Assembly: GCA_016719485.1 (NCBI GenBank)
Contig: JADJZB010000009.1
Coordinates: forward strand, 1-64,000
Origin: Holophagales bacterium
Lineage (GTDB): Bacteria; Acidobacteriota; Thermoanaerobaculia; UBA5066
Reading direction: 5' to 3'
DNA length: 64,000 bases
The position numbers and the translations under genes are program-made. This document shows, in pieces, positions 41,465 to 49,509 of the stretch. The notes beneath the pieces are model-generated. The model was not told the DNA's origin and searched no databases. It saw only the letters and a program-made list of their open reading frames with translations. Every line of letters starts with the position of its first letter. The first letter of the stretch is position 1.

Positions 41465-43301
41465 CGCGATCGCGGCGCTCCTCGCCGCCGCGCTGGTCGC
41501 CGCCGCCTGCCCGCTGCTCGCCGCCGGGGAGACCCAGGTCCCTTCTCCGGGAGGGGTGTGGCTCCGCTACCCGCTTCCGGGCGCCGAGGTGAAGTCGCTC
41601 GTGGCCGAGCCGCGCGCCCCGGGCGTCTTCTACGCGGGAACCGCCCTCGGGGGCGTCTACCGGTCGGCCGACGGCGGCCGGACATGGAGCTCGCCGCCGG
41701 GAGGGGCGCCCTTCCCGGGCTACTCCGTCACCGCGCTCGTCCCCGACCCCCAGCGTGTGGGGACGCTCTGGGCCGGGCTGACCGGTGTCGTCCGGGGCGG
41801 CCTCCTCGTCCGGTCCGACGACGGGGCGCGCTCGTGGGCCGTCGTGAGGCGATGGGAAAGCCGCGCGGAGGCGAGGGCCGTCGCCGTCGCGCTCCTGAAG
41901 GGCCGGAAAGTCGTCGCCGTCGCAGGCGACACCGGGCTCGAGGTCTCGGAGGACGGCGGGTTCACGTGGCGTATTTCCCAGCCACCTCTCGACCCGGGAA
42001 GCGGCCTCGCCTTCCTCGCCTTCCATCCGCTCAAGCAGGGCGTTCTCTACACGGGCTCCTACCGTCATCCCTTCCGGTCGACGGACCTCGGCCGGTCGTG
42101 GAAGCGGATCGCCGGTGGGATGATCGAGGACACCCAGGTCTTCCACCTCGACTTCTCTCCCACCGACCCGGACGACGTCTGGGCGGCGACCTGCGGCTGG
42201 GTCTACCGGACCACCGACGGCGCCGGAACCTGGAAGCGTTACAAGGACGGCCTTTCCGATCGCCGGACGCACGTCGTGGTGCGCGACCCGCGCAACCCCT
42301 CGCGGGTTCTCGCGGGCACCACCGGGGGACTCTTCGAGAGTCCGGACGAGGGGCGAAGCTTCCGCCGCATCTCCCGCGCGACGACGGTCGTCAACGCGCT
42401 CCTCTTCGACCCCTCGAATCCGGCCGTTCTCCTCGTGGCGACGGAGGCGGAAGGGGTCATGAGAAGCGAGGACGGCGGCGTGACCCTGTTCGAGTCGAAC
42501 ACGGGTCTCTCCGAGGCGCGCGTCCCGGCCGTGGCGGTCACCGCTTCCGGCGTTGTGGTCGTCGCCCGCGCCGCGGACGGGGGGAGCGGAGGTCTCTGGG
42601 CGCTCGATCCGGCGACGGGTCAGACGGAGCGCCTCGCTGCCGCGCCCGGCGCAACGGTCCGCGCGCTCCTTGCGAGCGGCGACCGGCTCCTCGCCGGAAC
42701 CCCCGACGGTCTCTGGCTCGCGCGCGCGCCGGGCCATCCCTTCTCGCGAGTTCTCGACGTTGCCGTCCACGGCCTGGCTGCCGGTTCCGGCCGCCTCTTC
42801 GCGGCGACCGAAGCCGGCGCGTTCGAGTCGCGCGACGGAGGCGGGTCGTGGGCCCGCGTCGGCGCCCTGAAGGGGAGGGTCGACGCGGTCCTGTGGAGCC
42901 GCGCTCCCGGGAGCCGCGTCGAAGCGCTCGCCGTCCGTTCCGCTGGAAGGATCCTCTGGTGGAATGGACGGGATTTCGGCCTCGAAGCCCTGCGGGGGTC
43001 CTCCCGCCCGCTGACCGGAGGATTCGGCCGGCCGCGGGCCTCCGCCTATCGCCCTCCCGAACCGATTGGTGTCGAGATCGAGGCCGACAAGGGCCGGCTC
43101 CTCTACAGGACGGCGGACGGCGGTCCCGACGTGCTCATCGCGCTCCCGGAGCGGAGTCTCTTCGTGTCGGGCTGGGCGGGCGACCCGCGCCGCGCGGAGG
43201 GGCTCTATCTCGCCACGATCGGACGCGGTCTCTTCCGCTTCGTCCCGGCGCCCTCCGGCGGCACCGCCGGGGACGGGGCGCTCAGCGCTCCGGCACGCTG
43301 A
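41445..43301 (+). CDS. Secreted BNR/sortilin-like beta-propeller protein
   Basis: 618 residues with an N-terminal signal peptide (AIAALLAAALVAAACPLLAAG). It carries repeated Asp-box blades: YRSADGGRTWSS, VRSDDGARSWAV, VSEDGGFTW, RSTDLGRSW, RTTDGAGTW, ESPDEGRSF, RSEDGGVTL and ESRDGGGSW. This predicts one or two seven-bladed propellers, as in Ycf48 or the big protein at 9.4-13.6 kb, but without PKD or duplicated C-terminal modules. The ATG at 41445 lies within the fmdB tail sequence (20-bp overlap), so the pair is coupled. Its 3' end overlaps the convergent DUF192 gene by 20 bp. Confidence 0.8.
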   Translation: MRSRGADAIAALLAAALVAAACPLLAAGETQVPSPGGVWLRYPLPGAEVKSLVAEPRAPGVFYAGTALGGVYRSADGGRTWSSPPGGAPFPGYSVTALVPDPQRVGTLWAGLTGVVRGGLLVRSDDGARSWAVVRRWESRAEARAVAVALLKGRKVVAVAGDTGLEVSEDGGFTWRISQPPLDPGSGLAFLAFHPLKQGVLYTGSYRHPFRSTDLGRSWKRIAGGMIEDTQVFHLDFSPTDPDDVWAATCGWVYRTTDGAGTWKRYKDGLSDRRTHVVVRDPRNPSRVLAGTTGGLFESPDEGRSFRRISRATTVVNALLFDPSNPAVLLVATEAEGVMRSEDGGVTLFESNTGLSEARVPAVAVTASGVVVVARAADGGSGGLWALDPATGQTERLAAAPGATVRALLASGDRLLAGTPDGLWLARAPGHPFSRVLDVAVHGLAAGSGRLFAATEAGAFESRDGGGSWARVGALKGRVDAVLWSRAPGSRVEALAVRSAGRILWWNGRDFGLEALRGSSRPLTGGFGRPRASAYRPPEPIGVEIEADKGRLLYRTADGGPDVLIALPERSLFVSGWAGDPRRAEGLYLATIGRGLFRFVPAPSGGTAGDGALSAPAR

Positions 43302-43791
43302 GGAAGGAGAGTCGCGCCCCGGGGACGACCCCGTGGCGCTTCGCGTCCCCCGCGGTCAGCTCGACGACCGTGTCGGCAGGAGCGCGGGAAGGGTAGCTCG
43401 GGCAAGGATCGGCCGCGCACGGCGGCACGTTCTCGAGGACGTCGACGACCTGTCCGTCCTTCAGGGTGAAGACCATGTCGAGCGCGAAATGGCAGTTCTT
43501 CATCCAGAAGGCCTGGGGCCGCGGAGCGTCGAAAAGGAAGACCATTCCGGTCCCGGGGGCGAGCGACTCGCGGAACATCAGCCCCTGTGCGACCTGCTCC
43601 GGGGTCCGGGCGACCTCGAGGGCGAACACGGCGCCCGACGGCAGAACGACGCGCGGGCCGGCGGCGGGCGGCGTCTGCGAGGCCGACGGGGTCGCGCCCC
43701 GCCCTCCGGAGCAGGCCGCCAGCAGGAGCGCCGCCAGGACGGCGCCCCCCGACCTCTCACGCCTCGTCGAGCGCCGGACCGGGTTCGTCAA
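43282..43791 (-). CDS. DUF192 lipoprotein
   Basis: 169 residues. A lipobox is visible (ALLLAACSGG), so the protein is probably lipid-anchored outside the inner membrane. The DUF192 core has VARTPEQVAQGLMFRESLAPGTGMVFLFD, FWMKNCHFALDMVF and ELTAGDAKRHGVVPG. Function of the family is unknown. The only in-frame start is TTG at 43791, with GAGGAGGAGGAG 6-7 bases upstream. It overlaps the end of pilR by 35 bp and so is probably cotranscribed with pilS-pilR. Confidence 0.85.
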   Translation of the reverse strand: MTNPVRRSTRRERSGGAVLAALLLAACSGGRGATPSASQTPPAAGPRVVLPSGAVFALEVARTPEQVAQGLMFRESLAPGTGMVFLFDAPRPQAFWMKNCHFALDMVFTLKDGQVVDVLENVPPCAADPCPSYPSRAPADTVVELTAGDAKRHGVVPGARLSFLSVPER

Positions 43792-45214
43792 AGGGCTCCT
43801 CCTCCTCGTCGTGTCCGAGACCGTACTTCTTGGCGTAGTAGCGGAACGATCGCTCCGACATCCCGACGAGCTTCGCTGCGTCCTTCCTCACGCCGTTCGC
43901 CCTCTCGAGCGCCTGCTGCATCAGCCGCTTCCCGATCCACTCGAGGTACGCCTCGAGCCGGAAGCTCTCGATCGGGAGATCGAACGGGCTCTGGAACGAC
44001 TCGACCGGGACCCCCGCGGGCCGCAGGAAGCTCTCGGGAAGGGAGGCGGTCGTGATGATGGTCCCCGGCTCGAGGGCCACCGTCCGCTCGATCAGGTTCT
44101 CGAGCTCGCGGACGTTTCCCGGCCACGGGTGCGCCTCCAGGACGCGCATCGCCTCGGCCGAGATCTTCTTCTCCGGGATCTTCTGCTCCCTCGAGACCGT
44201 CCTGAGGAAGTGCCGGACCAGCAGGGGGATGTCCTCCCGCCGCTCCCTGAGAGGAGGGATCGGGAGGGGAATGACCGCGATCCGGTAGTAGAAGTCCTCC
44301 CGGAAGGTGTTCTCGGCCACCTTCCGGACGAGGTCCTTGTTCGTCGCGCAGATGATCCGTACGTCGACCGGCTCCTCGACGTTCCCGCCGACGCGCCTCA
44401 CGACCCGCTCCTGGAGCGCCCGGAGCAGCTTCACCTGCATCGTCACGGAGGTCTCGCCGATCTCGTCGAGGAAGAGGGTCCCCCCCTCGGCCTCCTGGAA
44501 CAGCCCCTTCTTCTCCTTGACCGCGCCGGTGAAGGCCCCCTTCTCGTGCCCGAAGAGCTCCGACTCGAGGAGGTTCTCCGGCAGCGCCCCGCAGTTGATG
44601 GAGACGAAGGCTCGCCCGGCGCGGGGCGAGATCCGGTGGATGGCCCGCGCGATGAGCTCCTTGCCCGTGCCCGACTCGCCCGTGATCAGGACGGTGGAGG
44701 TCGTCCGCCCGATCCGCTCGATCATGTCGAAGACGGTGCGCATCCGGCGCGAGACCCCGATGAGGGTCCCGAGCGCGGGGCGCTCCTCGACCCGGCTCCG
44801 CAGCGTGACGTTCTCGTCGGCGAGCCGCTTCCTCTCGAGGGCCTTCCCGACGACGTGCTTGAGCTCCTCCACGTCGAAGGGCTTCGAGATGTAGTCGTAG
44901 GCGCCCGCCTTGAGCGCCTCGATGGCCGTCTTCGTCGAGGTGTAGGCGGTGATCATGACGACGGGCGTCTCCGGGTTCGTCTCACGGGTCCGTCGGAGGA
45001 TGTCGAAGCCCGTTCCGTCGGGCATCCTCAGGTCGGTCAGCACGAGGTCGGGGGCGGTCTCCTCGACCAGCTTCAGCCCCTCGGCGCAGGTCCCGGCCGT
45101 CCTTACGGCGTACCCCTCCTTCTCGAAGACGATCGACAGCATTCCCGTGATGCCGGGCTCGTCATCTACGAGGAGAATCAACGGGCCCACGGGACTTCGG
45201 GGCTCGGTCGTCAC
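43757..45214 (-). CDS. pilR: Sigma-54-dependent response regulator (PilR/NtrC type)
   Basis: 485 residues. The receiver domain has VDDEP near the start and the phospho-acceptor Asp61 in VLTDLRMPDGTGF, with K in YISKPFD. The AAA+ domain (about 155-385) has GESGTGKELIARAIH and the sigma-54-contacting motif GAFTGA (in HEKGAFTGAVKEK), then GGTLFLDEIGE. A Fis-type helix-turn-helix closes it (RKDAAKLVGMSERSFRYYAKKYGL). It is coupled to the kinase gene by GTGA. Placed after the pilus genes, it likely activates sigma-54-dependent pilin transcription, though no pilA is seen here. Confidence 0.92.
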   Translation of the reverse strand: MTTEPRSPVGPLILLVDDEPGITGMLSIVFEKEGYAVRTAGTCAEGLKLVEETAPDLVLTDLRMPDGTGFDILRRTRETNPETPVVMITAYTSTKTAIEALKAGAYDYISKPFDVEELKHVVGKALERKRLADENVTLRSRVEERPALGTLIGVSRRMRTVFDMIERIGRTTSTVLITGESGTGKELIARAIHRISPRAGRAFVSINCGALPENLLESELFGHEKGAFTGAVKEKKGLFQEAEGGTLFLDEIGETSVTMQVKLLRALQERVVRRVGGNVEEPVDVRIICATNKDLVRKVAENTFREDFYYRIAVIPLPIPPLRERREDIPLLVRHFLRTVSREQKIPEKKISAEAMRVLEAHPWPGNVRELENLIERTVALEPGTIITTASLPESFLRPAGVPVESFQSPFDLPIESFRLEAYLEWIGKRLMQQALERANGVRKDAAKLVGMSERSFRYYAKKYGLGHDEEEEPFDEPGPALDEA

Positions 45215-46926
45215 GAACGAGGCTCCTCCCCGGGCGGAAGCGGCCCGGGCCCGGCCGTCGAGGATTCGGCGACGCCGCTGCGGGACGGCCCCGCGAGCGG
45301 GAGGGACAGCGTGATGGCCGTGCCTTTCCCGGGTGCGCTCTTCACGCGGATCTTCCCTCCGTGCTCCTCGACGATACGGTACACGATCGCGAGCCCCAGT
45401 CCCGTGCCACCGGGGACGGTGTGGGCGAACGGTGTGAAGAGGCGGTCCTGCTCCTCCCGCGGCATTCCCCGCCCTTCGTCGGCGACCGTGACGCTCCAGG
45501 AGCCGTCCGAAACCCGGGCCACGAGGTCGAGGGCGCCGCCGCCCGGCATCGCGGCCACGGCGTTGCGCAGGAGGTTCCAGAAGACCTGCCTCAGCTGCCC
45601 GGGGTCGGCCGTGAGGAGGACGGACTCGGGCTCGAGGTCGAGCGTGACGCGGTGCCCGGGCGTCACCTCGTCGCTGTGCGTCAGGAGCGTGACGACGTCC
45701 CGCAGTGCGGCAGCCGCGTCGACCGTCTCGACCGCCTGCTCGCGGGGGCGGACGTACTTGAGGAAGTCCTCGAGGATCGACGAGAGCCGGTGCGACTCCT
45801 GGACGACGATCTCCATCAGGCGCCGCTCGGAGGAGCCCGGAGGGGCGGTGGCGGAGAGAACCTGGACGGAGCCGGAGATCGAGGCGAGCGGGTTGCGGAT
45901 CTCGTGGGCGATTGCTGCCGCCAGCTCGCCAACCGCGGCGAGCTTCTCCTTGAGCCGGACCTCGCCCTCCAGCTTCTTCAGCTCGGTCAGGTTCTGGAAG
46001 ATCAGGATCCGGCCCGTGACCTGCCCGTCTCCGTCGCGCAGCGGCGTCACGGTGACGCCGAAGTAGAAACCGGGGCCGAGGGGCGTCTGGTTCCCCTCGA
46101 AGCGCAGGACGTCGCCCCCGGGGCTCTCCTCCGTCCGAAGGGCCTCCTCCGAGACGAGCCCGGTCTCGATGAGGGGCCGCCCGATCAGCTCCTCCGGCCG
46201 CCGCATGAGGAGCTCGCAGGCGGGCGGGTTGGCAAACGTGATCCTCCCTTCCGGGTCCGCGGTGACGACGCCGGAGGACATCGAGGAGAGGACCGAGGTG
46301 TGGAGGGCCTGCAGGCGCGAGACCTCCTCCCTCCGGCGCTCGGCGAGGAGCCGGGCGTCGCGCAGCTTCTCCGAGGCGGCCGCCACGAGAAGCGCGGTCG
46401 CGGCGAAGGCGCCGACGTTCGTCACGACGTTGCCCGCGAGCTGTCCCCTCGTCCAGATCCGGGGCGGAAGCCCGTCGGTGCTCGGCGGAGGGAAGGCCCC
46501 GGATTGCATCAGCTGGAGGAGCACCGCGTAGAAGACCGACGCGAGGCCGGCCGTCACGAGGCCTCCCCCCTTTCCGAAGAGGAGCGTTCCGGAGACGACG
46601 ACGGCGAGGTAGAGGAAGGTGAACCCGGAGTCGGGGCCGCCGGAGATCCAGACGAGGCCGGTCACGACGACGAGGTCGCCGAGGAGCTGGATCACCGCGT
46701 TCACTCCGGCGTCGAGCCGCCGGAGCGTAGAGAGGGCGAGGATCGAGGTGGAATAGGCGGCGGCCGCGAGGTAGTAGATCGGGCTCAGCGGCAGCCAGAT
46801 GCTGAAGGTGAGCTGGATGAGGAGCGCGGAGACGAGGAGGGTCGAGACGACGACGACCCGCGTCGCGAGGAGGCCCCGGAGAGCCTCCGGGGCCGGACGC
46901 GGGAGGGCGCGCACGACTTCGCTCAC
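45211..46926 (-). CDS. pilS: Membrane sensor histidine kinase (PilS type)
   Basis: 571 residues. Six hydrophobic segments (about 20-185) match the PilS membrane region. A PAS domain (about 205-315) is followed by the HisKA site AIAHEIRNPLASISG (His341) and the catalytic domain with N, G1 and G2 boxes (NLLRNAVAAMPGGG, DEGRGM, GGTGLGLAIVYRIV). The partner is PilR just downstream (GTGA overlap). GTG at 46926 lies 9 bases after a TACAAT box with no Shine-Dalgarno, so pilS-pilR can be transcribed apart from pilBTC. Confidence 0.92.
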   Translation of the reverse strand: MSEVVRALPRPAPEALRGLLATRVVVVSTLLVSALLIQLTFSIWLPLSPIYYLAAAAYSTSILALSTLRRLDAGVNAVIQLLGDLVVVTGLVWISGGPDSGFTFLYLAVVVSGTLLFGKGGGLVTAGLASVFYAVLLQLMQSGAFPPPSTDGLPPRIWTRGQLAGNVVTNVGAFAATALLVAAASEKLRDARLLAERRREEVSRLQALHTSVLSSMSSGVVTADPEGRITFANPPACELLMRRPEELIGRPLIETGLVSEEALRTEESPGGDVLRFEGNQTPLGPGFYFGVTVTPLRDGDGQVTGRILIFQNLTELKKLEGEVRLKEKLAAVGELAAAIAHEIRNPLASISGSVQVLSATAPPGSSERRLMEIVVQESHRLSSILEDFLKYVRPREQAVETVDAAAALRDVVTLLTHSDEVTPGHRVTLDLEPESVLLTADPGQLRQVFWNLLRNAVAAMPGGGALDLVARVSDGSWSVTVADEGRGMPREEQDRLFTPFAHTVPGGTGLGLAIVYRIVEEHGGKIRVKSAPGKGTAITLSLPLAGPSRSGVAESSTAGPGPLPPGEEPRS

Positions 46927-46935
46927 CAGACGGCG

Positions 46936-46941
46936 ATTGTA
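46936..46941 (-). promoter_or_regulatory. -10 box (TACAAT) for leaderless pilS-pilR
   Basis: TACAAT on the minus strand, nine bases, GTG of pilS. Two strong hairpins lie just upstream. Confidence 0.45.
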
Positions 46942-46966
46942 ACGGCCAGAGCCCTGCCCCTGACGT

Positions 46967-46996
46967 GCGACGGGCGCCCCGGAGGGCGCCCGTCGC
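46967..46996. repeat. Perfect 13-bp inverted repeat between pilC and pilS
   Basis: GCGACGGGCGCCC, 4-base loop, and its exact complement. No T-run follows on either strand, so it is not an obvious intrinsic terminator. It could be an RNA-stability or factor-dependent termination element. Confidence 0.6.
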
Positions 46997-47054
46997 GTTC
47001 ATGTCATTGCCGGTCCCAATTTCCCCATTGGAGGGGAGGCGCCGAAGGCGCCGC

Positions 47055-47079
47055 GGGGAGGCTCGTGGCGAGCCTCCCC
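47055..47079. repeat. Perfect 11-bp inverted repeat after pilC
   Basis: GGGGAGGCTCG, 3-base loop, and its exact complement, 15 bases past the pilC stop on the minus strand. Adjacent GGCGCC-gaa-GGCGCC (47038-47052) adds a third hairpin. There are no U-tracts. Confidence 0.6.
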
Positions 47080-47093
47080 GATCCACTCGTCGA

Positions 47094-48299
47094 TCACCCG
47101 ATCTTCGAGATGAGGTCGAACATCGGCATGTACATCGCGACGACGATGGTGCCGATGATCGTGCCGAGCATGGCGATCATGATCGGTTCCATCAGCTTCA
47201 TCAGGCCTTCGACGGCGTTGTCGACCTCTTCCTCGTAGAACTCGGCGATCTTCGAGAGCATGGCGTCGAGGGCACCGGTCTGCTCGCCGACGCCGATCAT
47301 CTGGACGACCATCGGCGGGAAGACCTTCGTCTCGGCGAGCGGCTCGGCGATGGTCCGGCCGGTTTCGACGGACTTGCGAACCATCATGATCGCGTCCTCG
47401 ATGATGGCGTTCCCCGAGGTCTTCGCGGTGATCTCGAGGCCGTCGAGGATCGGGACGCCGGAGGAGGTGAGGGTCGCGAACGTCCGGCAGAAGCGGGCGA
47501 CGGCGATCTTCTTGAGGATGTCGCCGAGGACGGGCAGCTTGAGCAGGATCCCGTCTATGACCCGGCGCCCCTTGTAGGTGGTGTAGTAGCGCTTGAGGGC
47601 GAAGATGATCGCGGCCAGGCCAGCGAGAATGAAGAGGAAATAGCTGGCGAGGAAATTGGACGCCTGGATGACGAGTCTCGTCGGAAGCGGGAGCTGCGCG
47701 CCGAGCCCCGCGAAGAGCGCCGCGAACGTCGGGATGACCTTCCAGAGGATGATCGCCACGACGAGGGCGGCGACCGTGAGCACGGAGACGGGGTAGATCA
47801 GGGCCGTCTTGACCTGGCCCTTCAGCTTGACCGCCTTCTCGATGTAGGTCGAGAGCCGCCGCAGGATGGTGTCCAGGATGCCGCCCGCCTCACCGGCGGC
47901 GATCATGTTGACGAAGAGGTCGTCGAAGGCGCGCGGGTGCTTCCGGAGGGCGTCGGCGAGCGAGGAGCCCGACTCCACGTCCTGCCGGACGGCCAGGATG
48001 ATCCGCTGGAAGGCCTTGTCGTCCTGCTGCGTTCCGAGGATCTCGAGGCACTGCACGAGGGGAAGGCCGGCGTCGATCATGACGGAGAACTGCCGCGTGA
48101 AGATGGCGAGACGCTTGGCGGCCACCTTCCCGGCGCCGAACTTCGGGACGGCGAACTCCTTGCCACGCTCCTTGACGGAGGCGACCTCGATGGACCGCCT
48201 CCTCAGGTCGGCGATGACGAGGTCCTTCGAGTCGGCCGTCAGGACCCCTCCGGTCATGACGCCCTGGCGGGTCTTCCCCTTCCAGACGAACTGGGCCAT
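47094..48299 (-). CDS. pilC: Type IV pilus inner-membrane platform protein
   Basis: 401 residues; the GspF/PilC platform that couples the ATPases to pilin assembly. Two T2SSF domains (about 65-190 and 270-395) each end in membrane helices. IFTRQFSVMIDAGLPLVQCLEILG and ARFCRTFATLTSSGVPILDGLEI are the repeated signatures, and LMEPIMIAMLGTIIGTIVVAMYMPMF is the typical last helix. GGAAGGAAGAG precedes the ATG at 48299. It is last in pilB-pilT-pilC. Confidence 0.95.
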   Translation of the reverse strand: MAQFVWKGKTRQGVMTGGVLTADSKDLVIADLRRRSIEVASVKERGKEFAVPKFGAGKVAAKRLAIFTRQFSVMIDAGLPLVQCLEILGTQQDDKAFQRIILAVRQDVESGSSLADALRKHPRAFDDLFVNMIAAGEAGGILDTILRRLSTYIEKAVKLKGQVKTALIYPVSVLTVAALVVAIILWKVIPTFAALFAGLGAQLPLPTRLVIQASNFLASYFLFILAGLAAIIFALKRYYTTYKGRRVIDGILLKLPVLGDILKKIAVARFCRTFATLTSSGVPILDGLEITAKTSGNAIIEDAIMMVRKSVETGRTIAEPLAETKVFPPMVVQMIGVGEQTGALDAMLSKIAEFYEEEVDNAVEGLMKLMEPIMIAMLGTIIGTIVVAMYMPMFDLISKIG

Positions 48300-48320
48300 A
48301 TCTCTTCCTTCCGGTGGGCG

Positions 48321-49451
48321 TCAGGGCCGCCGGGCGGCGGCGCCGGCTGCCGATGCCGCGGGCGGCTGCTGTCCCACGACGCCAACGCCGCGGGCGATCA
48401 TCTCGGAGAGCTCGTCCGGCAGCGACGAGGTGGTCATCGCGAGCTCCTGCGTGATGACGCGGCGGTGAACGAGCGTGGCGAGCGCCTGGTTGAACGTCTG
48501 CATCCCGTACTTGTTCTGCCCGGTCTGCATCATCGAGTAGATCTGGTGAAGCTTGTCCTCGCGGATGAGGTTCCGGATCGCGGGCGTCGGGATGAGGATC
48601 TCCATCGCGAGGCAGCGCCCCTTCCCCGACGATTTCGGGAGAAGCGTCTGGCAGAGGATCCCCTCCAGGACGAACGAGAGCTGGGCCCGCACCTGCGACT
48701 GCTGGCTGGCGGGGAAGGCGTCGATGATCCGGTTCATCGTCTGGACGGCGCTGTTCGTGTGCAGGGTCGCGAACGTCAGGTGGCCCGTCTCGGCGATCCG
48801 GAGCGCGGCCTCCATCGTCTCGAGGTCGCGCATCTCGCCGACGAGGACGACGTCGGGGTCCTCGCGGAGGACCGCGCGGAGCGCGTTCGGGAAGGAGTGC
48901 GTGTCGGCGTGCAGCTCGCGCTGGTTGACGATGCAGCGCTTGTGCGTGTGGAGGAACTCGATCGGGTCCTCGATCGTGACGATGTGCTTGGCCTGCTCGC
49001 GGTTGACCTTGTCGACCATCGTCGCGAGCGTCGTCGACTTGCCGGAGCCCGTGGGGCCGGTCACGAGGACGAGGCCCCTGGGCTTGTTGCAGAGCGCCTC
49101 CACGACGGTGGGGACCCCCAGCTCCTTGAAGCCGAGGATCTCGTAGGGGATCTGCCGGAAGACGGCCGAGACGGCACCGCGCTGCATGAAGACGTTGCCG
49201 CGGAACCGGGCGAGACCCTTGACCCCGAAGGAGAGGTCGAGCTCGAGGTTCTCCTCGAAGCGGTGCTTCTGGACGTCGGTCAGGATCGAGTAGCAGAGCT
49301 GCTTGGTCTCCGGGACCGTGAGGGGGGGATAGTCCAGAGGCTGGATGTCGCCGTGGACCCGGACCATCGGCGGCGAATTCGTCGTGATGTGGAGGTCGGA
49401 GCCGCCGCGCTCGACGAGAGTCTTCAGAAGCTGGTGCAGCGTGACTGCCAT
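48321..49451 (-). CDS. pilT: Type IV pilus retraction ATPase
   Basis: 376 residues, canonical PilT. The first residues MAVTLHQLLKTLVERGGSDLHI are typical. Walker A GPTGSGKST is at 132-140, then EDPIEFLH, Walker B VVLVGEMRDLETMEAAL and the His box TGHLTFATLHTNSAVQ. AIRNLIREDKLHQIYSMMQTG, close to the family AIRNLIREGK signature, marks the C-terminal domain. It lies between pilB and pilC on one strand, the standard order. The other PilT-like gene (3.8 kb) is more diverged. Confidence 0.96.
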   Translation of the reverse strand: MAVTLHQLLKTLVERGGSDLHITTNSPPMVRVHGDIQPLDYPPLTVPETKQLCYSILTDVQKHRFEENLELDLSFGVKGLARFRGNVFMQRGAVSAVFRQIPYEILGFKELGVPTVVEALCNKPRGLVLVTGPTGSGKSTTLATMVDKVNREQAKHIVTIEDPIEFLHTHKRCIVNQRELHADTHSFPNALRAVLREDPDVVLVGEMRDLETMEAALRIAETGHLTFATLHTNSAVQTMNRIIDAFPASQQSQVRAQLSFVLEGILCQTLLPKSSGKGRCLAMEILIPTPAIRNLIREDKLHQIYSMMQTGQNKYGMQTFNQALATLVHRRVITQELAMTTSSLPDELSEMIARGVGVVGQQPPAASAAGAAARRP

Positions 49452-49509
49452 CGGGTCCCCCTGTGACGAAGCTGCCCGGAATCATACCCCAGCGGACGAA
49501 CGGGCCTTC

